From: JADKAV01 sp041393775
GTDB lineage: Bacteria; Actinomycetota; Actinomycetes; S36-B12; UBA10799
Length of the DNA stretch: 64,000 nucleotides
NCBI GenBank assembly: GCA_041393775.1
Contig: JAWKJM010000006.1
Coordinates: forward strand, 124,001 to 188,000
Direction of reading: 5' to 3'
Made by a program: the position numbers and the translations under genes. Shown here in pieces: positions 8,698 through 18,409 of the stretch. Below the pieces are notes generated by a model, which was not told the origin of the DNA, did not search any database, and saw nothing but the letters and a program-made list of their open reading frames with translations. Numbering within the stretch: the stretch's first letter is position 1; each line of letters begins with the position of its first letter.

Positions 8698-8744
8698 GCG
8701 GTGGGCGGGTTCCTGGTGCCCTGGCAGGTGAGTACACCCCGTTC

Positions 8745-9107
8745 GTGGCCGAGGCCGCCGCTGACCTGAACTCTGTGCCGTCGACAACTACTGGGCCGTC
8801 CGACGCCGAGATCGTCGCGCTGCTGCTGATGGGCATCGGCGGCATAGTGCTCCCCCCGATCGCTCCTGCGATCGGCGTGACGATGATGGGCTCCACCCCG
8901 CGGTGGACGATCGGCCAGGTGCGCCGGTCGTGGGGGATCCTGTCCGTCGGCCTGCTCGCTGCGCTGGGACTCTTCGCACTGGCGACCATTTCGAACGCAC
9001 CAGGGTGGGTGGGCCTCAGCGCCGCGCTGCTCCTGGTGATGATCGTGACGGTCGGGCCGGCCGCTGCGCTCTACGCAGGCAACCGTCCCCGACCCGGGCA
9101 CGCCTGA
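8745..9107 (+). pseudogene. Truncated HAAS-type membrane protein (paralogue of 30027-30566)
   Basis: The 120 residues contain DAEIVALLLMGIGGIVLPP, then hydrophobic segments ending TVGPAAALYAGNRPRP. This matches the membrane half of the PadR-partner protein at 30027-30566 (TAAEIIALLLMGIGAFALP ... VGPVAAVYAATRPRR) along its length. The N-terminal helical HAAS domain of that protein is missing, no ribosome site precedes the GTG at 8745, and no PadR gene is adjacent. It is therefore most likely a 5'-truncated duplicate. Four membrane segments remain. Confidence 0.65.
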
Positions 9108-9339
9108 CCATCCCGTTCGAGCGGCAAGCACAGGGGGTCGGATGCATCGGCGAGCGTCGGGACACGGTGCCGACCCTTCCGTTGGATTCAACTGGCCCGC
9201 CGCAGGGTCGACGTCGCGCCTGCGACACGGTAGTCAGTGGAGGGGACCTGTGGCCCGCAGTCCACGTCCCCTCGGACGTGAAGAGCATCGACGGTCGGGA
9301 CACGGCCGCGACTGAAAGGGCACCCAATAGACTGACGCC

Positions 9340-9453
9340 ATGCGCACATCTGATCGAGTCGGGGGCTGGTACCTGCGAACCTCAGCCAAAGTCGCTCTCG
9401 CGATGGTCCTGCTGCTCGTGGTGATCTTCTTGGGCGCCCTCGTCCTGAACTAG
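9340..9453 (+). CDS. Small single-pass membrane protein (37 aa)
   Basis: ATG at 9340, stop TAG at 9451-9453. The protein begins MRTSDRVGGWYLRTSAKV and continues into an uninterrupted hydrophobic helix (ALAMVLLLVVIFLGALVL) to the last residue, so a short basic cytoplasmic head with one membrane anchor. The upstream sequence has no strong Shine-Dalgarno, and a leaderless message is possible. Third positions are GC-rich. No family recognised. It could be a small regulatory membrane peptide, or the decayed start of a longer protein. Confidence 0.45.
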   Translation: MRTSDRVGGWYLRTSAKVALAMVLLLVVIFLGALVLN

Positions 9454-9771
9454 CCCCGATGGCCGGCTCGAACCGCCTGCGAGCGGGCTCACCGCCAAAC
9501 GATTTCCTGAGGGGTGCCGGCGATCCCCTGCGACGTGTACGCCATCGACGCCGCGGACGGTCGACGACAGCACAGACCTGCGGGGATTGCGCGTTTCGGA
9601 CCGGCGAGAACGGTGGCCTCACGGGGTGAGTCGAGGCCGTGGGCTGGGCGCCAGATCATCGCCCGGCGTGGTTCAGGGCACCGGTCAGCGGGTGTATTCT
9701 GGAGTTGTAGCCGACGAGGGTGGCGTCGGCGCCCGACGCTGGATCGCCGGTGCCCCCTGAGGGGGTGCCTA
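9454..9771. other. Leader region of the RCC1 gene
   Basis: About 320 bases without a supportable gene. TATTCT at 9695-9700 is a possible -10 box about 70 bases before the RCC1 start. No good -35 was found. GAGGGGG just before 9772 is the ribosome site. Confidence 0.3.
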
Positions 9772-11544
9772 ATGCGAATCACATCGACATTGGCCGTTCT
9801 CACCGGGATCGCGCTAGGACTGTCCGGCGTGGAAACGCCGGCCACCGCCGCCCCCGACCCGTTCCAGCGCGGCGCTGCGATAGTCGTCGCCATGAAGGTT
9901 CCGGCCGGGCGGATCAAGGTCGTGCTGAGAGGCAACCGGCTCGGAAAGCGTGCCAGGGTCCAGGTGCGTGGTCTGACCGGCCCGGCCAAAGGCACGTCGC
10001 GGAAGGTCAAGGTCAAGAAGAGCCGAACGGTCAAACGACTTCCCGTCGGCCGCTACCGGGTCTCTGGTAAGCGAATTTCAGCCAAGGGGCGCACCGTCGA
10101 GGCCAAGCCGGTGCGGGTCCGGCTGACCAAGCGCCACGGGGCGGTTGCTCGCCTGCTGTACAAGAACGTTCACCAGTCGGATCTTGTCGATCTGGTCGCC
10201 CCCGGTCAGGTCTCCGGGCTCACGGTGACCGGGCGGTCGGTCACCTCGATCTCTCTAGCCTGGGCGAATCCCACAGACCCGGATCTGGTCGCTGTGATCA
10301 TTCGTCGCGCGCCCGGCCCAGTAGCCCCGGCGACGGTCGCTGACGGCGCGGAGGTTGCGCTGACGGCTCCCACGGCCAACCGGCTGACCGATACGGGGCT
10401 GACCGCTGTCACCGTCTACTCCTACTCGGTATTCACCCGTGACATGGCAGGAAACACCGCCGCCCCGGTAACACTTACCAGCAGCACCATGGGGGCCATC
10501 GCCGCCGGCGACGCTCACACCTGCGCGATCACTGCCGGAGGCACCGTCAAATGCTGGGGATCCAACGACGACGGTCAACTCGGCGACGACACCAAGACCG
10601 ATCGCACAGCACCGGTGCCTGTGAAAGGCCTAACTGGCGTCATCGCACTGGTTGCCGGGGAAGTGCACACCTGCGCTCTGCTCAGTGAGGGCCGCGTCGC
10701 CTGCTGGGGAGGGAACTTCTCCGGCCAGCTCGGTGACGGCACCAACACCATCCGCTACGTCCCGGTCACGGTGCCGGGGATCAGCACGGCAATCGGTATT
10801 GCCGCTGGCGGGGAGCAGACCTGCGCGCTCCTCCGGGGCGGGTCCGTCCGGTGCTGGGGCTGGAACGGTACCGGCCAACTCGGAGACGGAACCACCACGA
10901 CACGGTATGCACCGGTCCCGGTCGCGGGAATCGAAAACGCCGTGGCCGTCAGCACCGGCTGGTTCCACTCCTGCGCACTGCTGGCCACCGGTGAGGTCCG
11001 GTGCTGGGGGGACAACAGCTCCGGGCAGATCGGCGACGGCACCACCAGTGCGCCCCGCCTCACAGCGACGGGTGTGGTGGGCATCACGAATGCGACGGCT
11101 ATCACCGTCGGTGCAAATCACACCTGCGCCCTTCTCGACGACAGCACGGGCGTTTGTTGGGGAAGCAACGCGGTCGGGCAGATCGGTGACGGAACACGCG
11201 ACACCAGCGATCGCCCGACCAGGGTGGCCGTGGCAGGACTCAGCGAGGGCGTGGCTATCGACGCAGGCTGGATGTACACCTGTGCAGTCCTCGGGGACGG
11301 CTCAGCGCGTTGCTGGGGAACCAACGGTCTCGGCCAACTCGGAGATGGCACAGACTCGACCCGCTACCTGCCGACCCTTGTGCCCTCCCTCGACAGGGTG
11401 GTGGGGATCGCTGCCGGGTACTGCCACACCTGCGCCCGCACAGCGGACAACGCGGTATCTTGCTGGGGCTGGAACGACCAAGGTCAACTCGGTGACGGCA
11501 CCACCGCCCCCCGCAATGCGCCGGGTCCCGTCCTCGGACTGTGA
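9772..11544 (+). CDS. Secreted RCC1-repeat protein with FN3 domain
   Basis: 590 residues. ATG at 9772 follows a GAGGGGG ribosome site by about 6 bases and opens a signal peptide (MRITSTLAVLTGIALGLS, cleavage near ATAAP). After it comes a Lys/Arg-rich beta domain at about 35-120 (KKSRTVKRLPVGRYRVSGK), similar to that of the PD40 protein at 3457. A fibronectin type III domain follows at about 140-240 (SGLTVTGRSVTSISLAW, YSVFTRDMAGN). Then come seven RCC1 repeats, each with HTCA(L/I) and CWGxNxxGQLGDGT, enough for a complete seven-bladed propeller. Bacterial RCC1 proteins are mostly exported and of unknown ligand. The gene is intact and alone, with family A copy 5 downstream. Confidence 0.88.
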   Translation: MRITSTLAVLTGIALGLSGVETPATAAPDPFQRGAAIVVAMKVPAGRIKVVLRGNRLGKRARVQVRGLTGPAKGTSRKVKVKKSRTVKRLPVGRYRVSGKRISAKGRTVEAKPVRVRLTKRHGAVARLLYKNVHQSDLVDLVAPGQVSGLTVTGRSVTSISLAWANPTDPDLVAVIIRRAPGPVAPATVADGAEVALTAPTANRLTDTGLTAVTVYSYSVFTRDMAGNTAAPVTLTSSTMGAIAAGDAHTCAITAGGTVKCWGSNDDGQLGDDTKTDRTAPVPVKGLTGVIALVAGEVHTCALLSEGRVACWGGNFSGQLGDGTNTIRYVPVTVPGISTAIGIAAGGEQTCALLRGGSVRCWGWNGTGQLGDGTTTTRYAPVPVAGIENAVAVSTGWFHSCALLATGEVRCWGDNSSGQIGDGTTSAPRLTATGVVGITNATAITVGANHTCALLDDSTGVCWGSNAVGQIGDGTRDTSDRPTRVAVAGLSEGVAIDAGWMYTCAVLGDGSARCWGTNGLGQLGDGTDSTRYLPTLVPSLDRVVGIAAGYCHTCARTADNAVSCWGWNDQGQLGDGTTAPRNAPGPVLGL

Positions 11545-11683
11545 AACCGGGGCGCCTGCGGTCCGGGATCCAGCCATCAGGCTGGCTTCTCGTTCGCCGC
11601 GAATGTGCTGGAGTGTCCGTGGTGGCTTGCACCCGCCTCGCCCCAACGGCCCGAGGGCTTCGTGATTGGGGTCAGTCGTTCGC

Positions 11684-11936
11684 ATTCGCCGGAATATCTT
11701 GTCGTACAGCGCACCCCTGTCCCCCTGATGCCGCACACCGTCAGGCCGTGAACACTGGCGAAGATGCCCGGCCAGCCGAAACGCGTGCAGCCGAGCCGGG
11801 CGCGAGAGTGACGCGCGCTTGAGCGATCCGTCTTGTCGGCACGTTCGGTGATGTTCGTGCAATCTGTGCGCGTTCGTGCAGTTGGCTGGTGTTCCTCGCT
11901 GCCTGAGCGTCAACGAACTGCACCAACGTCAACCAC
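11684..11936 (+). repeat. Family A repeat, copy 5 (long form)
   Basis: Complete core from ATTCGCCGGAATATCTTGTC to GCGCGAGAGTGACGCGCGC, plus the extended tail (CTTGTCGGCACGTTCGGTG, GTGTTCCTCGCTGCC, GCGTCAACGAACTG) as in copies 2 and 7. Nothing else supportable between 11545 and 12432 apart from copy 6. Confidence 0.88.
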
Positions 11937-12123
11937 AGTGAGCCGCACCAAACCGGCGGTGCATGGGGTGCGGCGGACCGGATCACGGTGGCTTTCAGTG
12001 CTGGCCCCTCCAGCAAGATGAGACTGATCCAGCATGGGACGGTCTGTCAATCGAAAGGTGCCACCGGCCAGTTGCCAAGCCGCATTCCGTCGCACCACCC
12101 TATGTCCACGCGATTGGGCCAGG

Positions 12124-12238
12124 ATTCGCCGGAATATCTTGTCGCACATCGCACCACTCCCCCTCAGAACGCCAACCGTCAGCGGGTGAATAATGGCGAA
12201 GATGCCCGGCAAACCAAAGCGGGTGCAGCCGAACTGAA
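12124..12238 (+). repeat. Family A repeat, copy 6
   Basis: ATTCGCCGGAATATCTTGTC to GGGTGCAGCCGAACTG, more diverged (CATCGCACCACTCC, AACGCCAACCGTC, GTGAATAATGGCGAAG). It ends about 195 bases before the aldehyde dehydrogenase start. Confidence 0.85.
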
Positions 12239-12432
12239 GCACCGATCTGACCCGGTGATGTAGGTCTAGCACGACGCAAGATGCAGGGCGCACGTGCGCG
12301 CGAAGCTGCGTTGCCGACTATCGCGGGACAGGTGCCCGCAAAGCCCCTGTCGGCGGCGAGCGGGAGGGTCAGGAGACCACCCGCGGGCGCTACCGACTGC
12401 GTCGAGGCCCGGACTCGTGCAAGGCTGGGAGC

Positions 12433-14110
12433 ATGGAGCTCGCAGACACAGCTTCCAACACCGCGGTCTGGGATGCGGCAGTCCGCGACCTGCGACGGGC
12501 GCTCCCCTCATGGCAGACCCTCACTGGCCCAGCGGATCGGGCTGCTGAACGGCCTTCGTCGGCGCCTCGGAGAAGGCGCCGCGCGCTTCGTCGAGGAGTA
12601 CCGTAGCGTTCACCCGGTCGACCCCCGGGGGCCGTGGGCGGTCGAACCGTGGGGGCTGCAGGTCGTGATGGCGCAGACGGCGCGGGTGCTGGAGCGTGTC
12701 CTGCGGAAAGTGGAAGCCGGGCACCCACCGGTGAAGCGCACGTGGATCCGCCGCCGTGACGACGGCCGGCTCGCTGTGCGGGTCTTCCCGATGACGTGGG
12801 ACGAGAGGCTGTTGCTTAGCGACTACCGCGCGCAGGCCTGGCTGTCCCCCGAGGTCACGGTGGACGAGGTGATTGACGCGGCGCCGGCTACCTACGGTGA
12901 CTCCCCGCGCCCGGGTGGTGTCACCTTGTTGCTCGCCGCAGGCAACGCCGCCAACCTACTGGTGTCCGACCTCCTGCACCTGATGTTCGAGCAGGGCTGC
13001 GTGGTGGCGGTCAAAATGAGTCCGGTGCTGGCCTTTCTGCGCCCCCACATGGAGACCGTTTTCGCCGACTTCATCTCCGGCGGCTGGCTGCGTTTCGTCG
13101 ACGAGTCGCTGGAGGCCGGCTCCTACCTCGCCCACCACCCAGGCGTTGACCGTCTCCACATGACCGGATCCGCCGCCACCCACGACGCCCTCGTGTGGGG
13201 CACCGTCGATCAAGCCGAGCGCAAGCGTTCCGGTTCCCGCCTCCTCGACAAGCCCTTCACCGCCGAACTCGGCGGGGTCACCCCGGTGATTGTGGTACCG
13301 GGGCCGTGGTCGGCGGCGGACATCCGTCGGCAGGCCGACCTGATCACCTTCGCCAAACTCTTCAATTGCGGTCATATCTGCGGCGCCGCCCAGGTCCTGG
13401 TGCTGCCCGAGGGCTGGCCCCAGGGCGATGCACTCATCAACGAGGTACGGGCATTCATGCGCGGACTCGAGCCCCGGCCGCCGTACTACCCGGGTACCGC
13501 AGCGAAGGTGGCGAATGTTCTCTCAGGCCACGCCGAGGCCGAGGCACTTCAGGAGCAGAGTCGCAGGATCCTGGTCGAGAACGTGGATCCCGCGGCCGAG
13601 ACGAGCATCTTCTCCGAGGAGGTGTTCAGCGACGTGCTGGCAGTCGTCCGACTGCCCGCCCGGAACCTGCGATCCTACCTCGACGGAGCCGTCGAATTCG
13701 TCAATGGACGACTCTACGGCGACCTATCGGCCAATGTGCTGGTCGACCCTGCCACTGCGAAGCGCGAAGCAGGCCTGCTCGACGCACTCATTGCCGGGTT
13801 GTCGACCGGCACGGTGGGAGTCAACGAGTGGGCCATCATGGGCTCAATACTCGGATCCGCTCCGTGGGGGGGTTTCCCGGGCAACACCCCCACGGACATC
13901 GGCAGCGGCATCGGCAAGGTGCTCAACCCCTTATGCCTGCCCATGCCGGAGAAGTCGGTTTTGACTGGGAACTTCCGTCCCCTCATGAAGCCGCCGCGCT
14001 CAGTGGAGAGCAGGACCGCCATGACGACCTACCGCAGGCTGCTGGAGTACCTCACCACCGACGACCCGCGCAGGATCCCGGGGGTCGCCCTGGCCGCCGC
14101 GCGGGGATGA
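12433..14110 (+). CDS. Aldehyde dehydrogenase superfamily enzyme, copy 1, with an apparent frameshift
   Basis: NAD(P)-dependent aldehyde oxidation (or acyl reduction) is the family role. The ATG at 12433, after CTGGGAGC, gives an N-terminus (DLRRALPSWQTL) that matches the paralogue at 14629 (RLSSGLPTWRAC), but the match then jumps frame near 12512-12516 to LAQRIGLLNGLRRRL. Two bases seem missing (or one extra). After the jump the protein is complete: LLLAAGNAANLL in the cofactor fold, DRLHMTGSAATHDA, ELGGVTPVIVVPGPW (general-base Glu) and LFNCGHICGAAQV holding the catalytic Cys, then EKSVLTGNFRP near the end. If the shift is real the gene is dead, or translates from an internal start such as the ATG at 12668. 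If it is a sequencing error the enzyme is about 560 aa. It forms a tandem pair with copy 2, but a 500-base remnant region separates them. Confidence 0.75.
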
Positions 14111-14432
14111 CGACCCGGCGCACATCACGTTGCAGGATGTTGGAGACCACGTGGTGTCGGAATCCCACATTCTCCACGGCGGGCCCTCCCGAACCGAGCG
14201 TGGCGTGGCGGCGCAACTGGCCGGGGTCGGGCGCTCACTCCGCGGAGACGGTCACCTCGATTACCACGGGAGAGACTCATCGTGTGCGGTCGGCGACGCC
14301 CGCGTCTGCGGTGCCGGTGGCCGTGGACACCGCTGGGGTGCGGGCGGGAAGACCATCACTGGGGTGGCAGCAGGCTACAACCACCCGGCGGTTCTTGCCG
14401 CCACTCCCGCACCCGCCTACGGACGTGGCGGG

Positions 14433-14619
14433 GGACGCCGGTGACGCGCAAGTCAGTCTGTCGCGGAGACCACCCGCCGATGATGGCGCCTCCCCCATCT
14501 CGTAGTACGTGGCCACAGTTGTTGCCGGCTCCACGTACGCCAGCAGCGGCACTTCCTTGGTCGTGTCCGGGCTGGTCAACGGGACCCCCTATTCGTACAC
14601 GGGTACCCTGGAAAACGGG
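14433..14619 (+). pseudogene. Fibronectin type III domain remnant with a stop codon
   Basis: In one frame the sequence reads GDAQVSLSRRPPADDGASPI, a TAG, then YVATVVAGSTYASSGTSLVV and SGLVNGTPYSYTG. This is the standard actinobacterial FN3 pattern (DAxVxLSWxPPxxDGGSPIxxYxVxV ... LTNGTPYxFTV), with Trp changed to Arg and an in-frame TAG near 14503. Just upstream (near 14350-14400) another frame shows TITGVAAGYNHPAVLAA, which resembles an RCC1 repeat. So a secreted RCC1/FN3-type gene decayed here and its last bases run into the ribosome site of the next gene. Confidence 0.6.
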
Positions 14620-14628
14620 GTGGTGAGA

Positions 14629-16302
14629 ATGCCCGATACAGCATTCCTCGACGACACCATTCAACGACTCTCATCGGGTCTGCCCACATGGCGCGCATGT
14701 GAACTCGACTCAAGGATCGCGCTCCTGCGGTCGCTGAGGCACCGACTCGGCCATGAGGCCGAGGCCATCGTGAGCGCAGCCAACACCGCCCAGGGCTACG
14801 CGCAAGACCAGCCCTGGCTCGGTCACCAGTGGTGGGCGCTATACCCGGCGCTCGGACAGGTGATGGCCTTGGAGCACGTCCTCAAGCGGGTTGCTGGAGG
14901 TAAGGACCCCGTGCCGCGGAAGGCGGTCCACACCCGGGATGACGGCCGGGTGGTGGTCGACGTCTTCCCGCCTGGTGTGGCCGACGCGGCCCTTTTCGCC
15001 CCGTGGCAGTACCGCGCGCAGGTGTGGCTCCGGCCCGGCACGAGCAGCGAGGAGGCGATGGCGGCCGCCGCGCGCGAGTACCGTGGGGCTGGCTTTCCCG
15101 ATGCGGGGATCGCGGTCGTACTGGCGGCCGGAAACACCCCCAGCGGCCCCTTCTTGGACACGGTTCACACGCTGTACCAACTGGGCAGCGTCGCGGTGGT
15201 GAGACTCAACCCCGTGAACGAGTACTTGCTGCCCCACTTCGAGCGCATCTTCGCCGACTTCGTCGAGCACGACTGGGTGCGTTTCGTGACGGGGGGCGCC
15301 GACAACGGGGAGTACCTTGTCCACCACCCGGGGGTCGATCGGCTGCACATGACCGGTTCGGCCGCCGTGCACGACGCGATCGTGTGGGGCCGGGGTGCGC
15401 AGGCTGAGCAGGCCCGGGCCGCGGGCACGCCCCGGGTCGACAAGCCCTTCACCAGTGAACTCGGCGGTGTCAACCCGTGGATCGTCGTCCCGGGGCCTTG
15501 GAAGCACGCCGACGTGATGCACCACGCAGACCGTATCGTCGGCGCCAAGCTTTTCAACTGTGGGCACATCTGTGCCTCGCCGCAGGTCGTCATCGTGCCG
15601 GCGGGTTGGGCACGCGGCGACGACCTCGTGGACGAGATCCGGCGCCTGCTGGCTGAGTCCCCGCCGAGCACGCCCTACTACCCCGGCACAGATGCCAAGA
15701 TCGCCCAGATCATGGCCGACCAGCCCCACGCCGAGGTGCTGCAGGGCGCGAACCGACGGGTGCTGATCCCCGATGCCGACCCCAGCGTCTCCTGCAACCT
15801 CTTCACCCACGAGGTCTTCGCCGACGCCCTGGGGATCGTGCGGCTGCCTGCCTCCAATGTGGAGGAGTACCTGGCCTGTGCCACCGCCTTCGCCAACGAC
15901 ATGCTGCCCGGCGATCTGTGCGCGACCCTGAGTATCGCCCCGAGAACCCGTCGGGAGCATCCGGCCGCCCTGGACAAGGCACTGGTGGACCTGCGGTATG
16001 GAGCGATCGGGGTCAACGAGTGGGGCGGCCTCAACTCGGGACTCGGTTCGACCACATGGGGTGGCTATCCGGGCAACACCCCCGAGAGCATCGGCAGTGG
16101 CACCGGCGTTATCGGCAACGCCTTCATGCTCAAGGACGTGGAGAAGAGCGTTCTCACCGCGGCGTTCCGCTCGATCGTCAAGCCGGTGGGGGTGGCCAGC
16201 CATCGCACCCTGGCCAACTTGATGCGCGGACTGTTCCTGGCCCGCGCCGAGGACGACCCACGGACCGTGCCATCAGCGCTGCTGGCGACGGTGCGCGGAT
16301 GA
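14629..16302 (+). CDS. Aldehyde dehydrogenase superfamily enzyme, copy 2
   Basis: 557 residues. I chose ATG 14629 because GGGGTGGTGAG precedes it. The longer in-frame opening belongs to the FN3 remnant. Features: cofactor-fold strand VVLAAGNTPSGPF near 160, HLMTGSAA-type segment DRLHMTGSAAVHD near 240, ELGGVNPWIVVPGPW near 283 with the general-base Glu, LFNCGHICASPQV near 315 with the catalytic Cys, and GGLNSGLGSTTWGGYPGNTP near 505. It is longer than a standard 480-500 aa ALDH, as is copy 1, with which it shares the whole architecture. I cannot name the substrate. No partner gene (adenylation, alcohol dehydrogenase, transport) is adjacent. It is cytoplasmic, with no signal or membrane segment. 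Confidence 0.82.
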   Translation: MPDTAFLDDTIQRLSSGLPTWRACELDSRIALLRSLRHRLGHEAEAIVSAANTAQGYAQDQPWLGHQWWALYPALGQVMALEHVLKRVAGGKDPVPRKAVHTRDDGRVVVDVFPPGVADAALFAPWQYRAQVWLRPGTSSEEAMAAAAREYRGAGFPDAGIAVVLAAGNTPSGPFLDTVHTLYQLGSVAVVRLNPVNEYLLPHFERIFADFVEHDWVRFVTGGADNGEYLVHHPGVDRLHMTGSAAVHDAIVWGRGAQAEQARAAGTPRVDKPFTSELGGVNPWIVVPGPWKHADVMHHADRIVGAKLFNCGHICASPQVVIVPAGWARGDDLVDEIRRLLAESPPSTPYYPGTDAKIAQIMADQPHAEVLQGANRRVLIPDADPSVSCNLFTHEVFADALGIVRLPASNVEEYLACATAFANDMLPGDLCATLSIAPRTRREHPAALDKALVDLRYGAIGVNEWGGLNSGLGSTTWGGYPGNTPESIGSGTGVIGNAFMLKDVEKSVLTAAFRSIVKPVGVASHRTLANLMRGLFLARAEDDPRTVPSALLATVRG

Positions 16303-16782
16303 GCCCGACACGACCGAGTCGGCGAACAGCTGCGGCCGGGCCTGATCGCAGACACGGCCGAGCTGCCCACGTCACGCGCGGTGCGGTGCGCCTGATTCGC
16401 GGCTTCGGCCCACGCGACGAAGCGGCCCCCGGCGTGCTCGGTAGCACCCGAAGGGACCATGCCGGGGGGTCAGAATGAGTCGAACCGCAGCGGATGGTCA
16501 CCGACCATCCGTGTACCCAGGTCTTTGCGTGCTCTCGCAGTTCGGCAACACACGGATGTCACGGTTCGGGGCTGGACTGAACCGCACCGTCGCGCACCGG
16601 CGTCACCCGTGTCCGGATTCGCCTGATGATCACGCACGAGGGCCCGCGAATGATCAACACGCTCATTCGAACACGGTGTCATCGGGCGCGGACCGACGGC
16701 CACCATCCGGTGCAGAGTCAGGTAGCCGCGTGACGCCCCGCCTATGCCAGCCCGGACTACGCCGGTCCAAGCCCATGGGCGT
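16303..16782. other. Gene-free stretch
   Basis: About 480 bases after the second aldehyde dehydrogenase. No supportable gene. The segment ACCATCCGGT at 16700 recurs near 17200 and 18178 in GACCATCCGGTTC, always close to a family A copy, which may mark a shared older sequence. Confidence 0.35.
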
Positions 16783-17027
16783 ATTCGCCGGAATATCTTG
16801 TTGTACAGCGCACCCCTGTCCCCCTCGCAACGCACACCGTCACCCCCTGAACACTCCGAAGATGCCCGGCGAACCGAAACAGGTGCAGCCCGGTAGGGCT
16901 CGGGAGTGACGCGCGCCTGTGCGATTCGTCTTGTCGGCACGTTCAGTGACGTTCGTGCAGTTTGCGCGGGCTCGTGCAGTTGTGTGGTGTTCCTCGCTGC
17001 TTGAACGTCAACGAACTACCCCGACGC
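16783..17027 (+). repeat. Family A repeat, copy 7 (long form)
   Basis: ATTCGCCGGAATATCTTGTT to GAACGTCAACGAACTACC. The first 60 bases are almost identical to copy 1 (both have TTGTACAGCGCACCCCTG and CCTCGCAACGCAC), so the two are recent relatives 16 kb apart. The extended tail matches copies 2 and 5. Confidence 0.88.
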
Positions 17028-17039
17028 CATCCAACGTGA

Positions 17040-17303
17040 CTAGCCGCAGCAGCGCCGGCACGTACAGGACCGGATCGGTGATCGGATCCCGGGCCCGTAG
17101 CCCCCGACCCGGGTGTTCAGGCAGGCGGGCAACACGAGGGTCACGGTGTCCCGGTTCCAGGTGGCCGCGGTCGGCGAATCCAGACGCGGACCGGCCACGA
17201 CCATCCGGTTCCGGGGCAAGTAGGCGCCCTTCTGCGAGCGGATCCAACGTGGTCCTCCCGGGCGGAGATGGCACTGGCCCAGCCGTTCGGTCGGGATCAC
17301 CAC
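17040..17303 (-). pseudogene. C-terminal remnant of a secreted protein
   Basis: One minus-strand frame has strikingly GC-rich third positions and reads YLPRNRMVVAGPRLDSPT, then WNRDTVTLVLPACLNTRVGG. A neighbouring frame continues ARDPITDPVLYVPALLRL. Joined, these look like the last two strands of small actinobacterial secreted domains that end in a PxxCL...VRVG segment (compare LPLRCFGFRKPQTRVKV in the protein at 21425). A frame change near 17090 and the missing N-terminus mark it as broken. The family placement is a pattern impression only. Confidence 0.35.
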
Positions 17304-17323
17304 GTCCGAGCTAATGTCTGCTT

Positions 17324-17968
17324 ATGGTCGATGCTCGGCGTATGGATGACGACTCAGCGGTCGCACCGCTCGACCGGTCGATGCTGGAAGCGGTCAACGA
17401 CACGCTCGTGACGGCCTTCATGGACGATTCGATGTTCGGGTGGGTGTTCCCCGACCCTGCTGCCCGGGCACGCGGCCTGCGTCGACTCAACCGGGTCCCT
17501 CTCGAGTACGGGCTGCGCTACGGCTACGTCCGGCAGTCCGACGAAGGCGGGTGCGTCGCGATCTGGATCCCACCTGGGGAGCCGATGTCCCTCGGGCGGA
17601 TGGTCCGCTGCGGAATGCTCGGCGTGCCCTTCCGGACCGGACCGGGGCCCTTGGCCCGGTTCGGGGGTGCGAACGGGGTCATGGACAAGATCCACAAGCG
17701 TCACATGAGCGGACCTCATTGGGAGCTGCTGATCGTCGCAGTGGACCCTGCGCTGCAGGGTCGGGGGCGCGGCAGCGCACTGGTGCGGGACGGTCTGGCC
17801 CGGGCGGATATGGCGGGTCTGCCGTGCTACCTCAATACGAACACCCCCTCCAACCTGCCGTTCTACGAGCGGCTCGGGTTCACCGTTCTGGAGGAGGCAT
17901 CGCTCGGCAAGGGAGGGCCGCCGGCGTGGGCGATGCGCCGGGAGGCCGTTCAGCGGCCCGAAGCCTGA
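17324..17968 (+). CDS. GNAT-family N-acetyltransferase
   Basis: 214 residues from ATG 17324. The acetyl-CoA binding core is clear: LLIVAVDPALQGRGRGSALV (the V-x-P-x-x-Q-G-x-G-x-G/A signature) near 140-158, followed by ADMAGLPCYLNTNTPSNLPF and FYERLGFTVLEE, the usual substrate-side end. The N-terminal part (VFPDPAARARGLRRL, GCVAIWIPPGEPMSLG) is of the type found in acetyltransferases acting on small molecules. The acceptor is not predictable. Cytoplasmic, single gene, flanked by family A copies 7 and 8. No obvious Shine-Dalgarno, and the start is supported by the frame and by conserved-looking N-terminal residues. Confidence 0.85.
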   Translation: MVDARRMDDDSAVAPLDRSMLEAVNDTLVTAFMDDSMFGWVFPDPAARARGLRRLNRVPLEYGLRYGYVRQSDEGGCVAIWIPPGEPMSLGRMVRCGMLGVPFRTGPGPLARFGGANGVMDKIHKRHMSGPHWELLIVAVDPALQGRGRGSALVRDGLARADMAGLPCYLNTNTPSNLPFYERLGFTVLEEASLGKGGPPAWAMRREAVQRPEA

Positions 17969-18240
17969 CGGTTTGCGGGGATTCCGACCCCTGGCGCTGA
18001 GCCCGGCGAACCAGAGGACTTGGCCGGGTTTGGGAAGGCATCGATCGGCGACGAGGCCGGCTGACTGGCGTTTGGTCGGGTCTGGTGCACGGACCCCCTA
18101 ACCCGTCCGGGCAGATGGTGGCGCTACTGGCGAGGACCGCGCCGCGCAAAGACTGCGTTCTCCAGGTAGGCGCGCCCCTGACCATCCGGTTCAAAGGCAA
18201 GCGAGCCGAGAGTACGACACGACGACCTCGGCACGAACGG

Positions 18241-18367
18241 ATTCGCCGGAATATCTTGTCGCACAGCGCACCCCTCTCCCCCTCACGACGCACACCGTCA
18301 CCCCGTAGGCACTCCGAAGATGCCCGGCGAACCGAAACGGGTGCAGCCGAGCCGGGCGCGGGAGTGA
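18241..18367 (+). repeat. Family A repeat, copy 8
   Basis: ATTCGCCGGAATATCTTGTC to GAGCCGGGCGCGGGAGTGA. This is the closest to the consensus of the short form. Between the GNAT gene and here (17969-18240) I see no gene. GACCATCCGGTTC occurs at 18180. Confidence 0.88.
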
Positions 18368-18409
18368 ATCCTTGCTGCTTGCAGTCCGTCCGGACCGGCG
18401 ATCCGCGCC

